Below, one piece after another: positions 41,460 through 49,995 of a stretch of DNA of 64,000 nt; positions within the stretch are counted from its first letter, which is position 1, and the number at the start of each line of letters is the position of its first letter. Both the position numbers and the translations under genes were made by a program. The stretch lies in assembly GCF_012933445.1 (NCBI RefSeq), contig NZ_JABBNC010000044.1, forward strand, positions 1 to 64,000. The letters are read 5' to 3'. The DNA is from Actinoplanes sp. TBRC 11911. Its GTDB lineage: Bacteria; Actinomycetota; Actinomycetes; Mycobacteriales; Micromonosporaceae. The notes under the pieces were generated by a model. That model was not told the DNA's origin, searched no databases, and saw nothing but the letters and a program-made list of their open reading frames with translations.

Positions 41460-43898
41460 CTAGATCTTCTCGATCGGCGCGTGCCGCAGCACGAGCCACA
41501 TCACCTGGTCGCCGAAGTCGATCTGAGCCCGCGCGCCCGGCCCCTGACCCTGCACCGCCAGCACCCGGCCCAGGCCGTACCGCTGGTGGTTGACGCGGTC
41601 GCCCACCGACACCTTCGGCGCCTGAGGCAGCTCGGACGCGGTCGCCAGCTTGCTGCCGTCGATGCCGAGCCGGCTGGCCAGCTGCTGGGCCTTGGGCGTA
41701 CCGCCGGCGAAACCGCCGCCGCGTGACCGGTCGCCCCCGGCGCGACCACCCACCCCGCCGCCGGTCCCGGACCACGACGTGTACGACGCGGCCGTGCGCT
41801 CCCACCGCACCAGCTCCGGCGGCAGCTCGTCGGTGAACCGGGAGGGCGGGTTGTACTGCGGCTGACCCCACGCGCCCCGGGTGACCGCGCGAGACAGATA
41901 GAGGCGCTGGCGGGCCCGGGTGATCCCCACGTACGCCAGGCGGCGCTCCTCCTCGAGCTCGGCGTTGTCGCCCAGCGCGCGCATGTGCGGGAAGACGCCG
42001 TCCTCCAGCCCGGTCAGGAAGACCACCGGGAACTCCAGCCCCTTGGCCGTGTGCAGCGTCATCAGCGTGACGACACCCTGATGGTCGGGATCGTCGACCG
42101 GCACCTGATCGGCGTCGGCGACCAGCGCGACCTGCTCGAGGAAGCCGGCCAGCGTGGCGGCCTGGGCCTCGTCGTCCTCGGCGGCCTGGGCCTCGACGCG
42201 CTCCGTGTACTCCCGGGCGACGCTCACCAGCTCCTGCAGATTCTCCACCCGGCCCTGGTCCTGCGGGTCGAGGCTCTCCTCCAGCTCGCCGAGCAGGCCG
42301 GAGCGTTGCAGCACCGCCTCCAGCACCTCCTCGGGCGGGGCGGTGCGGGCCAGCTCGCGCAGGTCGTCGAGCATCTGCACGAAGTCGTTGATGCTGTTCA
42401 CCGCGCGGGTGGCGATGCCCGGCGCGTCCTTGGCGTGGCGCAGCGCCTGGCCGAACGACATGCGGTCGCGATTGGACAGCGCCTCGATGGTCGCCTCGGC
42501 CCGGTCGCCGATGCCGCGCTTCGGCGTGTTCAGCACGCGGCGGATGCTGACCGTGTCGTCGTCGTTCACGATGGCGCGCAAGTAACCCAAAGCGTCGCGG
42601 ACCTCCTTGCGCTCGTAGAAGCGCACCCCACCGACCACCTTGTACGGCAGGCCGACGCGGATGAACACCTCCTCGAACACTCGCGACTGCGCGTTCGTGC
42701 GGTAGAAGACGGCCACGTCGCCGGGGCGTACGTCCTCGTTGTCGGTCAGCCGGTCGATCTCGCGGGCCACCCAGTCGGCCTCGGCGTGCTCGGTGTCGGC
42801 CACGTAGCCGACGATCTGCTCGCCGGCGCCCTGATCGCTCCAGAGCCGCTTGGGCTTGCGTGACGTGTTGCGGTCGATCACCGCGTTCGCCGCGTTCAGG
42901 ATCGTCTGGGTGGAGCGGTAATTCTGCTCCAGCAGGATCGTGCGGGCGTCCGGGTAGTCGCGCTCGAACTCCAGGATGTTGCGGATGGTGGCGCCGCGGA
43001 ACGCGTAGATCGACTGGTCGGCGTCACCCACCACGCACAGCTCGCCGGGCTCGACCTCCCCGCCCCTCTCACCGACCAGCTCGCGCACCAATGTGTATTG
43101 CGCGTGGTTGGTGTCCTGGTATTCGTCGACCAGAACGTGCCGGAAGCGGCGGCGGTACGCCTCGGCCACGTGCGGATGCGACTGGAACAGGTGCACCGTC
43201 GACATGATGATGTCGTCGAAATCCAGGGCGTGCGCCTCGCGGAGGCGGCGCTGATAGAGCTCGTACGCCTCGGCGACGGCCCGCTCGTTCGGCCCCTTCG
43301 CCCGGTCTTTGAACTCCTCGGGCTCGATCAGCTCGTTCTTCAGGTTCGACACCTGCGCCGCCAGACCCCGCGCGGTGTAACGCTTCGGGTCGAGGTCGAG
43401 CTCGCGGCCGACCAGCGTCATCAGCCGCCGCGAGTCGTCCGCGTCATAGATGGAGAACGTGCTCTTGAGCCCGGCGTGCTCGTGCTCGGCCCGCAGGATG
43501 CGCACGCAGGCCGAGTGGAACGTCGACACCCACATGAGCCGGGCGCGCGGCCCGACGAGATGGGCGACCCGCTCTTTCATCTCGCCGGCGGCCTTGTTGG
43601 TGAACGTGATCGCGATGATCTGGCCGGGGTGCACGTCCCGCTCGGCCAGCAGGTAGGCGATGCGGTGGGTGAGCACCCGCGTCTTGCCGGACCCGGCACC
43701 GGCCACGATGAGCAGCGGCGACCCGGCGTGCGTCACCGCGTCCCGCTGCGGGCCGTTCAGGCCGTGCAGCAGCGACTCCGGATCGATCCGTTTGGCCTTG
43801 GCCTTGGGCGGCTCGCCGGAGCCGGTCGCGGGCGCCGTGGTGGTCGGCGGCATCGAGAACAGTGCGCCGTTTTTCGAGGGTTCTGAGGAAGCTCGCAT
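41460..43898 (-). CDS. pcrA: PcrA/UvrD1-type ATP-dependent DNA helicase
   Basis: A superfamily 1A 3'-5' helicase of about 812 residues for DNA repair and replication restart. The motifs appear in order: Q-motif LNGPQRDAVTH, Walker A VAGAGSGKTRVLTHR, motif Ia ITFTNKAAGEMKER, Walker B VLVDEYQDTNHAQY, motif III VVGDADQSIYAFRGA, motif IV ILLEQNYRSTQTIL, motif V VTLMTLHTAKGLEFPVVFL, and motif VI EEERRLAYVGITRARQRLYL. The C-terminus has the Tudor-like KVSVGDRVNHQRYGLGRVL fold that in PcrA contacts RNA polymerase. The start is uncertain: ATG 43898 is given, while 43931 and 43853 are in-frame alternatives and none has a strong ribosome site. Confidence 0.93.
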   Translation of the reverse strand: MRASSEPSKNGALFSMPPTTTAPATGSGEPPKAKAKRIDPESLLHGLNGPQRDAVTHAGSPLLIVAGAGSGKTRVLTHRIAYLLAERDVHPGQIIAITFTNKAAGEMKERVAHLVGPRARLMWVSTFHSACVRILRAEHEHAGLKSTFSIYDADDSRRLMTLVGRELDLDPKRYTARGLAAQVSNLKNELIEPEEFKDRAKGPNERAVAEAYELYQRRLREAHALDFDDIIMSTVHLFQSHPHVAEAYRRRFRHVLVDEYQDTNHAQYTLVRELVGERGGEVEPGELCVVGDADQSIYAFRGATIRNILEFERDYPDARTILLEQNYRSTQTILNAANAVIDRNTSRKPKRLWSDQGAGEQIVGYVADTEHAEADWVAREIDRLTDNEDVRPGDVAVFYRTNAQSRVFEEVFIRVGLPYKVVGGVRFYERKEVRDALGYLRAIVNDDDTVSIRRVLNTPKRGIGDRAEATIEALSNRDRMSFGQALRHAKDAPGIATRAVNSINDFVQMLDDLRELARTAPPEEVLEAVLQRSGLLGELEESLDPQDQGRVENLQELVSVAREYTERVEAQAAEDDEAQAATLAGFLEQVALVADADQVPVDDPDHQGVVTLMTLHTAKGLEFPVVFLTGLEDGVFPHMRALGDNAELEEERRLAYVGITRARQRLYLSRAVTRGAWGQPQYNPPSRFTDELPPELVRWERTAASYTSWSGTGGGVGGRAGGDRSRGGGFAGGTPKAQQLASRLGIDGSKLATASELPQAPKVSVGDRVNHQRYGLGRVLAVQGQGPGARAQIDFGDQVMWLVLRHAPIEKI

Positions 43899-44020
43899 CG
43901 CGCGGGCAAGTCTATGCCGACGCACCGACAAGAATCAGAGGCGCACGCCCGGGCGTGACGATGAAGTCTGCTCGCGTCTGCTTCAATCAGCGCTACATCG
44001 ATGGCCGCTGGGGAGGATCA

Positions 44021-45373
44021 GTGCTGGAGGAGACGGGGCTGACTCCGGTCACCATTCCGGGGCAACACGTTCCGACGCACGACAACCTTCCGGGTGGGTG
44101 GCTGCCGCCGCCGTTACCCCCGACGAAGGAACGTCACGGCGGGCTGATCGCGGTAATTGCCGGGATTGTCATCATGGTCGCGGTCATCGTCGCCCCGATT
44201 CCCGGCGTCATCCACGGCGAGCTTCGCTCCTTCGGGCCCAGCACGGCCGAGGCCGCGAAGGCGCCGCCCGCGCCGTACGAGCTGGCCGAGCAGATGCTCA
44301 ACAAGCAGGCCGCCGCCCTGCTCCGGGGCGACCAGGCCGGCTGGCTGGCCGCCGTCGACCCGAGCCGGCCGGCGCTGCGCAAGCAGTACCAAAACCTGTT
44401 CACGACGTTGCGCTCGCTCAAGGTCACCAAGTTCACCTACGACCTCGATCCGGCCATCGAGGTGCGCGACGAGCTCACCGCGGACGCCGCCGTCGACTAC
44501 TGCCTGTTCCGGGCCGCGAAGGTGTGCAGCGACCCGCCGTGGTTCGGTCAGAAGCTCACCCTCAAGCAGACCGCGAAGGGCTGGCTGATCACCGGCCTGG
44601 CCGCCGGCAAGAGTGCGCCGCAGACCCCGTGGCAGAACGGCGACCTCGTCTTCAAGCAGGGCAAACGCGTCGTCGTGGGAGCACCGTCGGCGCTGCGCGG
44701 GCGCCTGGACGAGGTGGTGTCGGTCGCCGATCAGGCCGCCACCGTGGACGACAAGATCGCGAAGAAGATGCGCAACCCACAGGACAAGTACCGCGTCTTC
44801 CTCGCCGACGACAAGTCGTGGAAAGCCTGGTACGGGGGCCGTTTCCCGAGCTACTCGGTGGCGTACACGATTCCGTTGGGTGCCTCCGGCAGCGACGTCG
44901 TGCTGCACATGAGCGACTTCGACAACCGGCACCAGCTGCAGATCACCGTCCAGCACGAGATGGCCCACGTGGCGACCCTCAGCAACATCGGCCGCGACGA
45001 GGACGATGACGACCTCTGGCTGATGGAGGGTGTCGCCGAGTACGCCGGCTGGCTGCCCCTGCACGCGGGCCGCGACCTGGAGATGCCGGTCCTGCACCAG
45101 GCGTTCCAGGGCAAGAACCGCCCGAAGACGATCGCCGCGCCGCCACTGAAGTCGAGCGCCACCGGTGACCAGGTCGACATCTTCTACGGCCTCGGCCACT
45201 ACTCGGTCGATTGCATCGTCACCAAGTACGGCGAAAGCCGCGCCATGGAGTTCGTCCGCCTCAAGCTGCGCGAGCAAAAATCTTTGGATTCCGCTTCCCG
45301 TACGGCGTTGGGCCAGCCGTTCTCGGCGGTGGACAAAACCTGCCTGTCCTGGGTCGCTGACCACTCCGGCTGA
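44021..45373 (+). CDS. Membrane-anchored HExxH (gluzincin-like) metallopeptidase-type protein
   Basis: A 450-residue protein. A proline-rich cytoplasmic N-terminus is followed by a single membrane helix (about 41-60, LIAVIAGIVIMVAVIVAPIP), an NTF2-like region with tandem-repeat character (about 90-210), and a C-terminal peptidase-like domain. The zinc motif is VQHEMAHV (His312, Glu313, His316) with a downstream Glu in LMEGVAEY (Glu336), as in gluzincins of the MA clan. GTG 44021 is selected for its strong GGGGAGGA site; the upstream frame is open but lacks such a site. The substrate is unknown. It diverges from the helicase gene. Confidence 0.8.
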   Translation: MLEETGLTPVTIPGQHVPTHDNLPGGWLPPPLPPTKERHGGLIAVIAGIVIMVAVIVAPIPGVIHGELRSFGPSTAEAAKAPPAPYELAEQMLNKQAAALLRGDQAGWLAAVDPSRPALRKQYQNLFTTLRSLKVTKFTYDLDPAIEVRDELTADAAVDYCLFRAAKVCSDPPWFGQKLTLKQTAKGWLITGLAAGKSAPQTPWQNGDLVFKQGKRVVVGAPSALRGRLDEVVSVADQAATVDDKIAKKMRNPQDKYRVFLADDKSWKAWYGGRFPSYSVAYTIPLGASGSDVVLHMSDFDNRHQLQITVQHEMAHVATLSNIGRDEDDDDLWLMEGVAEYAGWLPLHAGRDLEMPVLHQAFQGKNRPKTIAAPPLKSSATGDQVDIFYGLGHYSVDCIVTKYGESRAMEFVRLKLREQKSLDSASRTALGQPFSAVDKTCLSWVADHSG

Positions 45374-45403
45374 ATTATCGGCGCGCCGGGCCGTCGTGAG
45401 CGC

Positions 45404-46606
45404 ATGAGCAGATTGAACGGCGAGCGGGTTCTGGTGCGTGACGCGGCCCTGGCCGACGGGCGGTCGTCCCGGCTGACCCTCGGCGTCTCGCTCCTCGTGG
45501 AGAACGGCCTGGTGGCCGGGCTGTGGACCGACGGAGACGAGCCGGCCGCGGCCCAGGTCCGCGACGTGCCGGTGATCGACGGGTCCGGCGCGACGATCGT
45601 GCCGGGCATGGTGGATTCGCACGCCCACCTGGCTTTCCCGGGCGGCGGACGGTGGGTGGAACGGGTCCTGGACCCACCCGAGGAGCTCGTGCAGGTCGCC
45701 GAGGAGAACGGCGAGCTCCTGGTCCGGGCCGGGGTGCGGTGGGCCCGCGACGTCGGGGCGCCGCGGTGGCACGATCCGGACGTCGGTGCCGACCGGGCGC
45801 TCAATCTCACGCTGCGGGACCGCTGGCAAGGCCGGGCGGACCGGCCGTACCTGCGCGCGGCCGGCACCTGGATCAGCCGCAAGGGATCGATGCTCCCCGG
45901 TTTGATGATCGAGGTGGAGCACGCCGCCGACCTGGTCACCGCGGTCAACCAGCAGCTCGACGAGGGTGCCGACCTGGTGAAGATCTATCTGGACGGTCCG
46001 GACCCGGCGGCCGCGCCGTTCAGCGCCGCCGAGCTACGGGCGGCGGTCGAGGCGGCGCACGAGCGGGGCGCGAAGGTCGCCGCGCACGGCACCCTGCTGG
46101 CCGGGAACCGGGTCGGCGCCGAGGCCGGGATCGACAGCCTCGAACACGGCAACGAGCTGGACCTGGACACCGTACGGGTGATGAAGCGAAACGGCGTCAC
46201 GCTGGTGGCCACGATGGCAGTGTGGAAGTCGCGGGCCGGCTTCGCGGGGACGACCCGGGGGGATTTCAGCGGACCGGCCGCGGAGAAGCGGGAGGCGGCG
46301 CTGCGCGAGACCGTCGGCGCGAGCTTTCGGCTCGCCTACGCGGAGGGGGTGACGATCGCGGCCGGGACCGACTCCGGCGGCGGCTCGCCCCGCGCGAACC
46401 ATCTCGCGTGGGAGGTGGAGGCGCTGGTCGAGGGCGGGATGCGGGCCGAGGACGCGCTGGCCGCGGTGACGTGGCGCGGCGGCGACCTGATGGGCGTTCC
46501 CGAGGCCGGGCGGCTGGTGGCGGGCGGGCCGGCGCACTTCAGCCTGGTGCACGGCGACCCGCTGAGCGATCCGGCGTCGTTGTGGCGGGTGTGGCTTACC
46601 CGTTAG
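45404..46606 (+). CDS. Amidohydrolase family protein (imidazolonepropionase/prolidase-like)
   Basis: A 400-residue metal-dependent hydrolase. The N-terminal metal pair is MVDSHAHLAF (HxH), the carboxylated-Lys position is probably in ADLVKIYLDG, further His ligands are in KVAAHGTLL and DSLEHGNEL, and the Asp is in IAAGTDSGGGSPRAN. The small beta-sandwich wraps N- and C-termini (VPVIDGSGATIVPG; GRLVAGGPAHFSLVHGDPL). Members of this branch act on amide, urea or guanidine bonds such as Xaa-Pro peptides or imidazolones. The specific substrate is unknown. It follows the peptidase-type gene after 30 bp and may be cotranscribed. Confidence 0.85.
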   Translation: MSRLNGERVLVRDAALADGRSSRLTLGVSLLVENGLVAGLWTDGDEPAAAQVRDVPVIDGSGATIVPGMVDSHAHLAFPGGGRWVERVLDPPEELVQVAEENGELLVRAGVRWARDVGAPRWHDPDVGADRALNLTLRDRWQGRADRPYLRAAGTWISRKGSMLPGLMIEVEHAADLVTAVNQQLDEGADLVKIYLDGPDPAAAPFSAAELRAAVEAAHERGAKVAAHGTLLAGNRVGAEAGIDSLEHGNELDLDTVRVMKRNGVTLVATMAVWKSRAGFAGTTRGDFSGPAAEKREAALRETVGASFRLAYAEGVTIAAGTDSGGGSPRANHLAWEVEALVEGGMRAEDALAAVTWRGGDLMGVPEAGRLVAGGPAHFSLVHGDPLSDPASLWRVWLTR

Positions 46607-46685
46607 GGCGGTAGCGCTCACCGTCCTCAATGTCTCAGGATGATGCCCGTCGATGTAGACAACCTCGATCGGGAGACCCGAGACC

Positions 46686-48509
46686 ATGGACCGTCCCCGC
46701 CTCACCGCAGCGGCGATCGCGCTGGCCGTCGTCGCCACCCTGCCCGTGACAGCCGGTTCCACGCCGGCCGTCGCGGCGCCGTCCGCCTACGCCCCGGCAG
46801 GCGTCACCTATACCTCGCACGGCAGCACGATCAAGGGCCAGATCCTCAGCTACAACGACTTCCACGGTGCCATCGATCCGCCGTCCGGCAGCGGTGCCGT
46901 CGTCAACGCGGGCGGGACCAGCACCCCGGCGGGCGGGGTGGAATACCTGGCCACGTACCTGAAGAAGTTGCGCGCCGAGGCCAAGGCCGAGGGCCGCGAG
47001 ACGATCACCGCGGGCGCCGGCGACCTGATCGGGGCGAGCCCGCTGGTCAGCGCCGCGTTCCACGACGAGCCGACGATCGAGCTGATGAACCAGATCGGGC
47101 TGCAGGTCAGCTCGGTGGGTAACCACGAGTTCGACGAGGGCGTCACCGAGCTGCTGCGCATGCAGCGCGGCGGCTGCCACCCGACCGACGGCTGCCAGGA
47201 CGGCGACGGCTTCGGCGGCGCGAAGTTCCGCTACCTCGCCGCCAACACGATCAACAACAAGACCGGGCTGCCGATCCTCCCGCCGATCGACATCCGGCTG
47301 GTCCACGGCGTGCCGGTGGGCTTCGTCGGGGCGACCCTGGAGGGCACCGCGGGCATCGTGAACCCGGCCGGGATCTCCGACGTGCACTTCGCGAACGTGG
47401 TGCAGACCGCGAACAAGTGGAGCAACGTGCTGAAGCTGCTCGGCGTCAAGGCGCAGGTGCTGCTGGTGCACGAGGGTGGCCAGCAGGGCGCGGCCACGCC
47501 GACCCCGGGCGTCAGCGACTGCACGAACTTCTCCGGTCCGATCGTGGACATCGTCAAGGGCCTGAACCCGGAGTTCGGCCTGGTCGTCTCCGGGCACACG
47601 CACCGGTTCTACTCGTGCACGCTGCCGAACGCGAAGTCCACCTCGGTGGTCACCAGCGCCGGGACGAACGGGCAGCTGGTCACCGACATCGACTACTCGA
47701 TCGACCGGCGTACCGGGAAGTTCGCGCAGATCACCGCCAAGAACGTGATCGTCGAGAACGGCGTGCCGGACGGCAACGGCGGGTGGCTGCGCGACGCCAA
47801 CGGCGTTTTCCTGAAAAATCCGGATACGGTGGATAAGGCGGCGAAGAAGATCGCGGACAAGTACCGGACCGCTGTCGCCCCGATCGCCAACCGGATCGTC
47901 GGCTCCATCACCGGGGACATCACCCGGACCGCCACGCCGGCCGGCGAGTCCCCGCTCGGCGACGTGATCGCGGACGCCCAGCTGGCCCGCACCACCGGCG
48001 ACGGCGCGCAACTCGCGCTGATGAACCCGGGTGGTATCCGCGCCGACTTCGACGCCGAGTCGTCCGCGGGCGGCGAGGCCACCGGTCAGGTCACCTACGG
48101 CGAGGCGTTCACCGTGCAGCCGTTCAACAACCTGGTGGTCACCCAGACGCTGACCGGCGCACAGCTCAAGAGCGTGCTGGAACAGCAGTTCGCCGGCTTC
48201 CAGGGCCAGCCGTCGACGAAGATCCTGCAGGTGTCGGCCGGCCTGACGTACACGTGGAGCGCCTCGGCGCCGCTCGGCTCGAAGATCACGAACCTGGCGC
48301 TGAACGGCACCGCGATCGACCCGGCGGTCAGTTACCGCGTCACCACTAACGATTTCCTGGCCAACGGCGGCGACGGCTTCTCGGTGCTCACCTCGGGCAC
48401 CGCGCGCACCACCGCTCCCGGCTTCGACATCGACGCCCTGGTGGCCTACCTGGGAGCCGGCGCGCCGGTCGCCCCCGGCCCGGCCAACCGCATCGTGACG
48501 ATCCCTTGA
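46686..48509 (+). CDS. Secreted 5'-nucleotidase / bifunctional UDP-sugar hydrolase family protein
   Basis: A 607-residue exported enzyme. The signal peptide ends near AVAAPSAYA (about residue 31). The N-terminal metallophosphatase domain has the metal ligands in ILSYNDFHGAID, SVGNHEFDEGVTELL, LVHEGGQQ and VSGHTHRFYS. The C-terminal substrate domain (about 360-580) has GDVIADAQLARTTG, LMNPGGIRADFD, VTYGEAFTVQPFNNLVV and FLANGGDGFSVL. It releases phosphate from nucleotides or UDP-sugars outside the cell for salvage. There is no C-terminal LPXTG or lipid anchor, so it is probably released. Its stop is 68 bp before the leader-peptide start of the chorismate mutase unit. Confidence 0.93.
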   Translation: MDRPRLTAAAIALAVVATLPVTAGSTPAVAAPSAYAPAGVTYTSHGSTIKGQILSYNDFHGAIDPPSGSGAVVNAGGTSTPAGGVEYLATYLKKLRAEAKAEGRETITAGAGDLIGASPLVSAAFHDEPTIELMNQIGLQVSSVGNHEFDEGVTELLRMQRGGCHPTDGCQDGDGFGGAKFRYLAANTINNKTGLPILPPIDIRLVHGVPVGFVGATLEGTAGIVNPAGISDVHFANVVQTANKWSNVLKLLGVKAQVLLVHEGGQQGAATPTPGVSDCTNFSGPIVDIVKGLNPEFGLVVSGHTHRFYSCTLPNAKSTSVVTSAGTNGQLVTDIDYSIDRRTGKFAQITAKNVIVENGVPDGNGGWLRDANGVFLKNPDTVDKAAKKIADKYRTAVAPIANRIVGSITGDITRTATPAGESPLGDVIADAQLARTTGDGAQLALMNPGGIRADFDAESSAGGEATGQVTYGEAFTVQPFNNLVVTQTLTGAQLKSVLEQQFAGFQGQPSTKILQVSAGLTYTWSASAPLGSKITNLALNGTAIDPAVSYRVTTNDFLANGGDGFSVLTSGTARTTAPGFDIDALVAYLGAGAPVAPGPANRIVTIP

Positions 48510-48541
48510 GTGGCGTGCGTCCCACTGGTCGGGCCGTTTCC

Positions 48542-48571
48542 TTGCGGACCTCCAACGGGCAGCGGCATACT
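48542..48571 (+). promoter_or_regulatory. Candidate promoter for the chorismate mutase leader transcript
   Basis: TTGCGG (48542-48547) and CATACT (48566-48571) are spaced 18 bp. A transcript started 7 bases after the -10 would begin at the GTG of the leader peptide (48578), giving leaderless translation, which is common in actinobacteria. The assignment rests on motif match and spacing. Confidence 0.5.
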
Positions 48572-48577
48572 CGTCTC

Positions 48578-48631
48578 GTGATCCCAACGGCGCGATTTTT
48601 TTACTACGGCCCGGAAGTCCGGCAGCCGTAG
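48578..48631 (+). CDS. Leader peptide with Phe-Phe-Tyr-Tyr codons (attenuator)
   Basis: GTG at 48578 opens a 17-codon frame that reads V-I-P-T-A-R-F-F-Y-Y-G-P-E-V-R-Q-P and ends at TAG (48629-48631). Two Phe codons (48596-48601) and two Tyr codons (48602-48607) lie side by side, the end products of the pathway served by chorismate mutase. The second half of the frame overlaps a hairpin (48604-48631), and a stable terminator-like hairpin follows at 48654-48688. This is the layout of ribosome-mediated attenuation: scarce charged tRNA-Phe or tRNA-Tyr would stall the ribosome and change the RNA fold. The start is likely leaderless. Translation of the peptide is inferred, not shown. Confidence 0.7.
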   Translation: MIPTARFFYYGPEVRQP

Positions 48632-48688
48632 GCCGCGTCGTACGACAGACCTACATCAAGCCCCGGGCTTCCCGCCCGGGGCTTGATG
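48604..48688 (+). promoter_or_regulatory. Attenuator RNA: nested hairpin, middle stem and terminator-like hairpin
   Basis: Hairpin A pairs ctacggc (48604-48610) with gccgtag (48625-48631), extended inside by ccgga/tccgg. A middle stem can pair gtagg (48628-48632) with cctac (48650-48654) around the palindrome gtcgtacgac (48637-48646); it shares bases with hairpin A, so the two are exclusive. Hairpin C pairs catcaagccccgggc (48654-48668) perfectly with gcccggggcttgatg (48674-48688), a 15-bp stem with a 5-nt loop. It has no U-tail, as is usual in high-GC actinobacteria. How A and the middle stem control C needs folding; I could not work out a single antiterminator with confidence. Confidence 0.65.
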
Positions 48689-48733
48689 CTGCCCGGGCCG
48701 GTCCGACCGGAGCACGCACCCGAGGAGCAAGTG

Positions 48734-49024
48734 ATGACCGCCGACACCGTGGACCACTCCACCGGCGCGAACGAGCCACTGGCCGCCGATCAGATCCGCG
48801 CGTACCGCGAGCGGATCGACGAGATCGACCAGGCCATCATCGACCTGTGGCTGGAGCGGGCGCGCCTGTCCCAGGAGGTCGGCAAGACCCGCATCGCCAG
48901 CGGCGGCACGCGGCTGGTGCTCTCCCGCGAGCGGGAGATCGTCGAACGCTTCCGCTCGGCCCTGGGCGCCGACGGCACCCAGGTCGCCTTGATGATCCTC
49001 CGAGCCGGCCGAGGCCCCCTCTAA
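48734..49024 (+). CDS. Chorismate mutase (AroQ class, monofunctional)
   Basis: This enzyme converts chorismate to prephenate, the branch toward Phe and Tyr. The 96-residue protein is a short all-helical AroQ domain: IRAYRERIDEIDQAIIDLWL, the catalytic Arg/Lys positions in ERARLSQEVGKTRIASGGTR, and LSREREIVERFRSALG. In some actinobacteria such small mutases become fully active only in complex with DAHP synthase. ATG 48734 is behind a GAGGAGC site (48722-48728); an upstream in-frame ATG at 48683 lies inside the terminator hairpin and is rejected. It is preceded by the Phe/Tyr leader peptide and converges with the oppF-type gene (4-bp overlap). Confidence 0.92.
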   Translation: MTADTVDHSTGANEPLAADQIRAYRERIDEIDQAIIDLWLERARLSQEVGKTRIASGGTRLVLSREREIVERFRSALGADGTQVALMILRAGRGPL

Positions 49025-49995
49025 AGAGCCTGAGCAACCTCGGCGAAGTGGCAGGCAACCGGGTGTGCGGAGCGCTGGCGGATCTCCAGCAGCGGCTCGT
49101 GCTCCGCGCAGGCCGGTTGCGCCTTCCAGCACCTCGTACGGAATCGGCAGCCGGAGGGTGGATCGGCCGGTGACGGCACGTCGCCCTCCAGCGTGATCTG
49201 GCCGCGGCGGTCGCGCAACCGCGGGTCGGCCACCGGCACCGCGGAGAGCAGCGCCTGCGTGTACGGATGGGTCGGCTGGTCGTAGATCGCGACGTCCGAT
49301 CCGGTCTCCACGATCTTGCCGAGGTACATGACCGCGACCCGGTCCGAGATGTGCCGCACCACGGACATGTCGTGCGCGATGAAGATCAGCGAAATCCCGT
49401 ACCGCTGCTTGAGACCGTCCAGCAGGTTGATGACCTGGGCCTGCACCGAGACGTCGAGCGCCGACACCGGCTCGTCGCAGACGATGATCTCGGGCCGCAG
49501 GGCCAGCGCGCGGGCGATCCCGATGCGCTGGCGCTGACCGCCGGAGAACTGGTGCGGGTACCGGTTGATGTGATCGGGGCTGAGACCGACCACCTCGAGC
49601 AGTTCCTGCACGGCGCGGTGCCGGCCGTACGTGGGCGTCGCGTCGCGGTGGATCGCGAACGGCTCACCGATGATGTCGCCGACCGTCATCCGCGGGTTGA
49701 GCGACGTGTACGGGTCCTGCAGCACCATCTGGATGTTGCGGCGGGACCGGCGCAGCGCCCCGCCGCGCAGCCGGGAGATCTCCTGGCCGCGCACCGAGAC
49801 CGTGCCGGCGGTGGGCCGTTCCAGCCCGACCAGCATCTTGGCCAGCGTCGACTTGCCGCACCCGGACTCGCCGACGATGCCGAGCGTCTCGCCCCGGCGC
49901 AGCTCCAGGTTCACCCCGTCGACCGCGTGCACCGCACCGGAGCGGCTCGGGAAGTGCTTGACCAGGTCGCGCACCTCCAGGACGACGTCAGACAC
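49021..49995 (-). CDS. oppF: Oligopeptide ABC transporter ATP-binding protein (OppF type)
   Basis: A 324-residue ATPase of a dipeptide/oligopeptide importer. Walker A is GIVGESGCGKSTLAK, the Q-loop QMVLQDPYTSLNPR, the signature LSGGQ-equivalent FSGGQRQRIGIARAL, Walker B IIVCDEPVSALDVS, and the H-loop FIAHDMSVV. The oligopeptide-specific C-terminal domain has the HPYTQALLSAVPVADP stretch and the four-Cys iron-sulfur-like region CRFRTRCWKAQPAC. GTG 49995 follows a GGGAGG site and overlaps oppD by 8 bp. It is the last gene of the opp operon (oppA-oppB-oppC-oppD-oppF order). Confidence 0.93.
   Translation of the reverse strand: MSDVVLEVRDLVKHFPSRSGAVHAVDGVNLELRRGETLGIVGESGCGKSTLAKMLVGLERPTAGTVSVRGQEISRLRGGALRRSRRNIQMVLQDPYTSLNPRMTVGDIIGEPFAIHRDATPTYGRHRAVQELLEVVGLSPDHINRYPHQFSGGQRQRIGIARALALRPEIIVCDEPVSALDVSVQAQVINLLDGLKQRYGISLIFIAHDMSVVRHISDRVAVMYLGKIVETGSDVAIYDQPTHPYTQALLSAVPVADPRLRDRRGQITLEGDVPSPADPPSGCRFRTRCWKAQPACAEHEPLLEIRQRSAHPVACHFAEVAQAL

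Noticed and set aside
43899..43931. Earlier pcrA start at 43931
   Set aside because: No ribosome site and the added residues match no helicase N-terminus; left as an alternative in the feature.
48683..48733. Upstream ATG as start of chorismate mutase
   Set aside because: It lies inside the terminator-like hairpin and has no ribosome site, whereas ATG 48734 has GAGGAGC at good distance.
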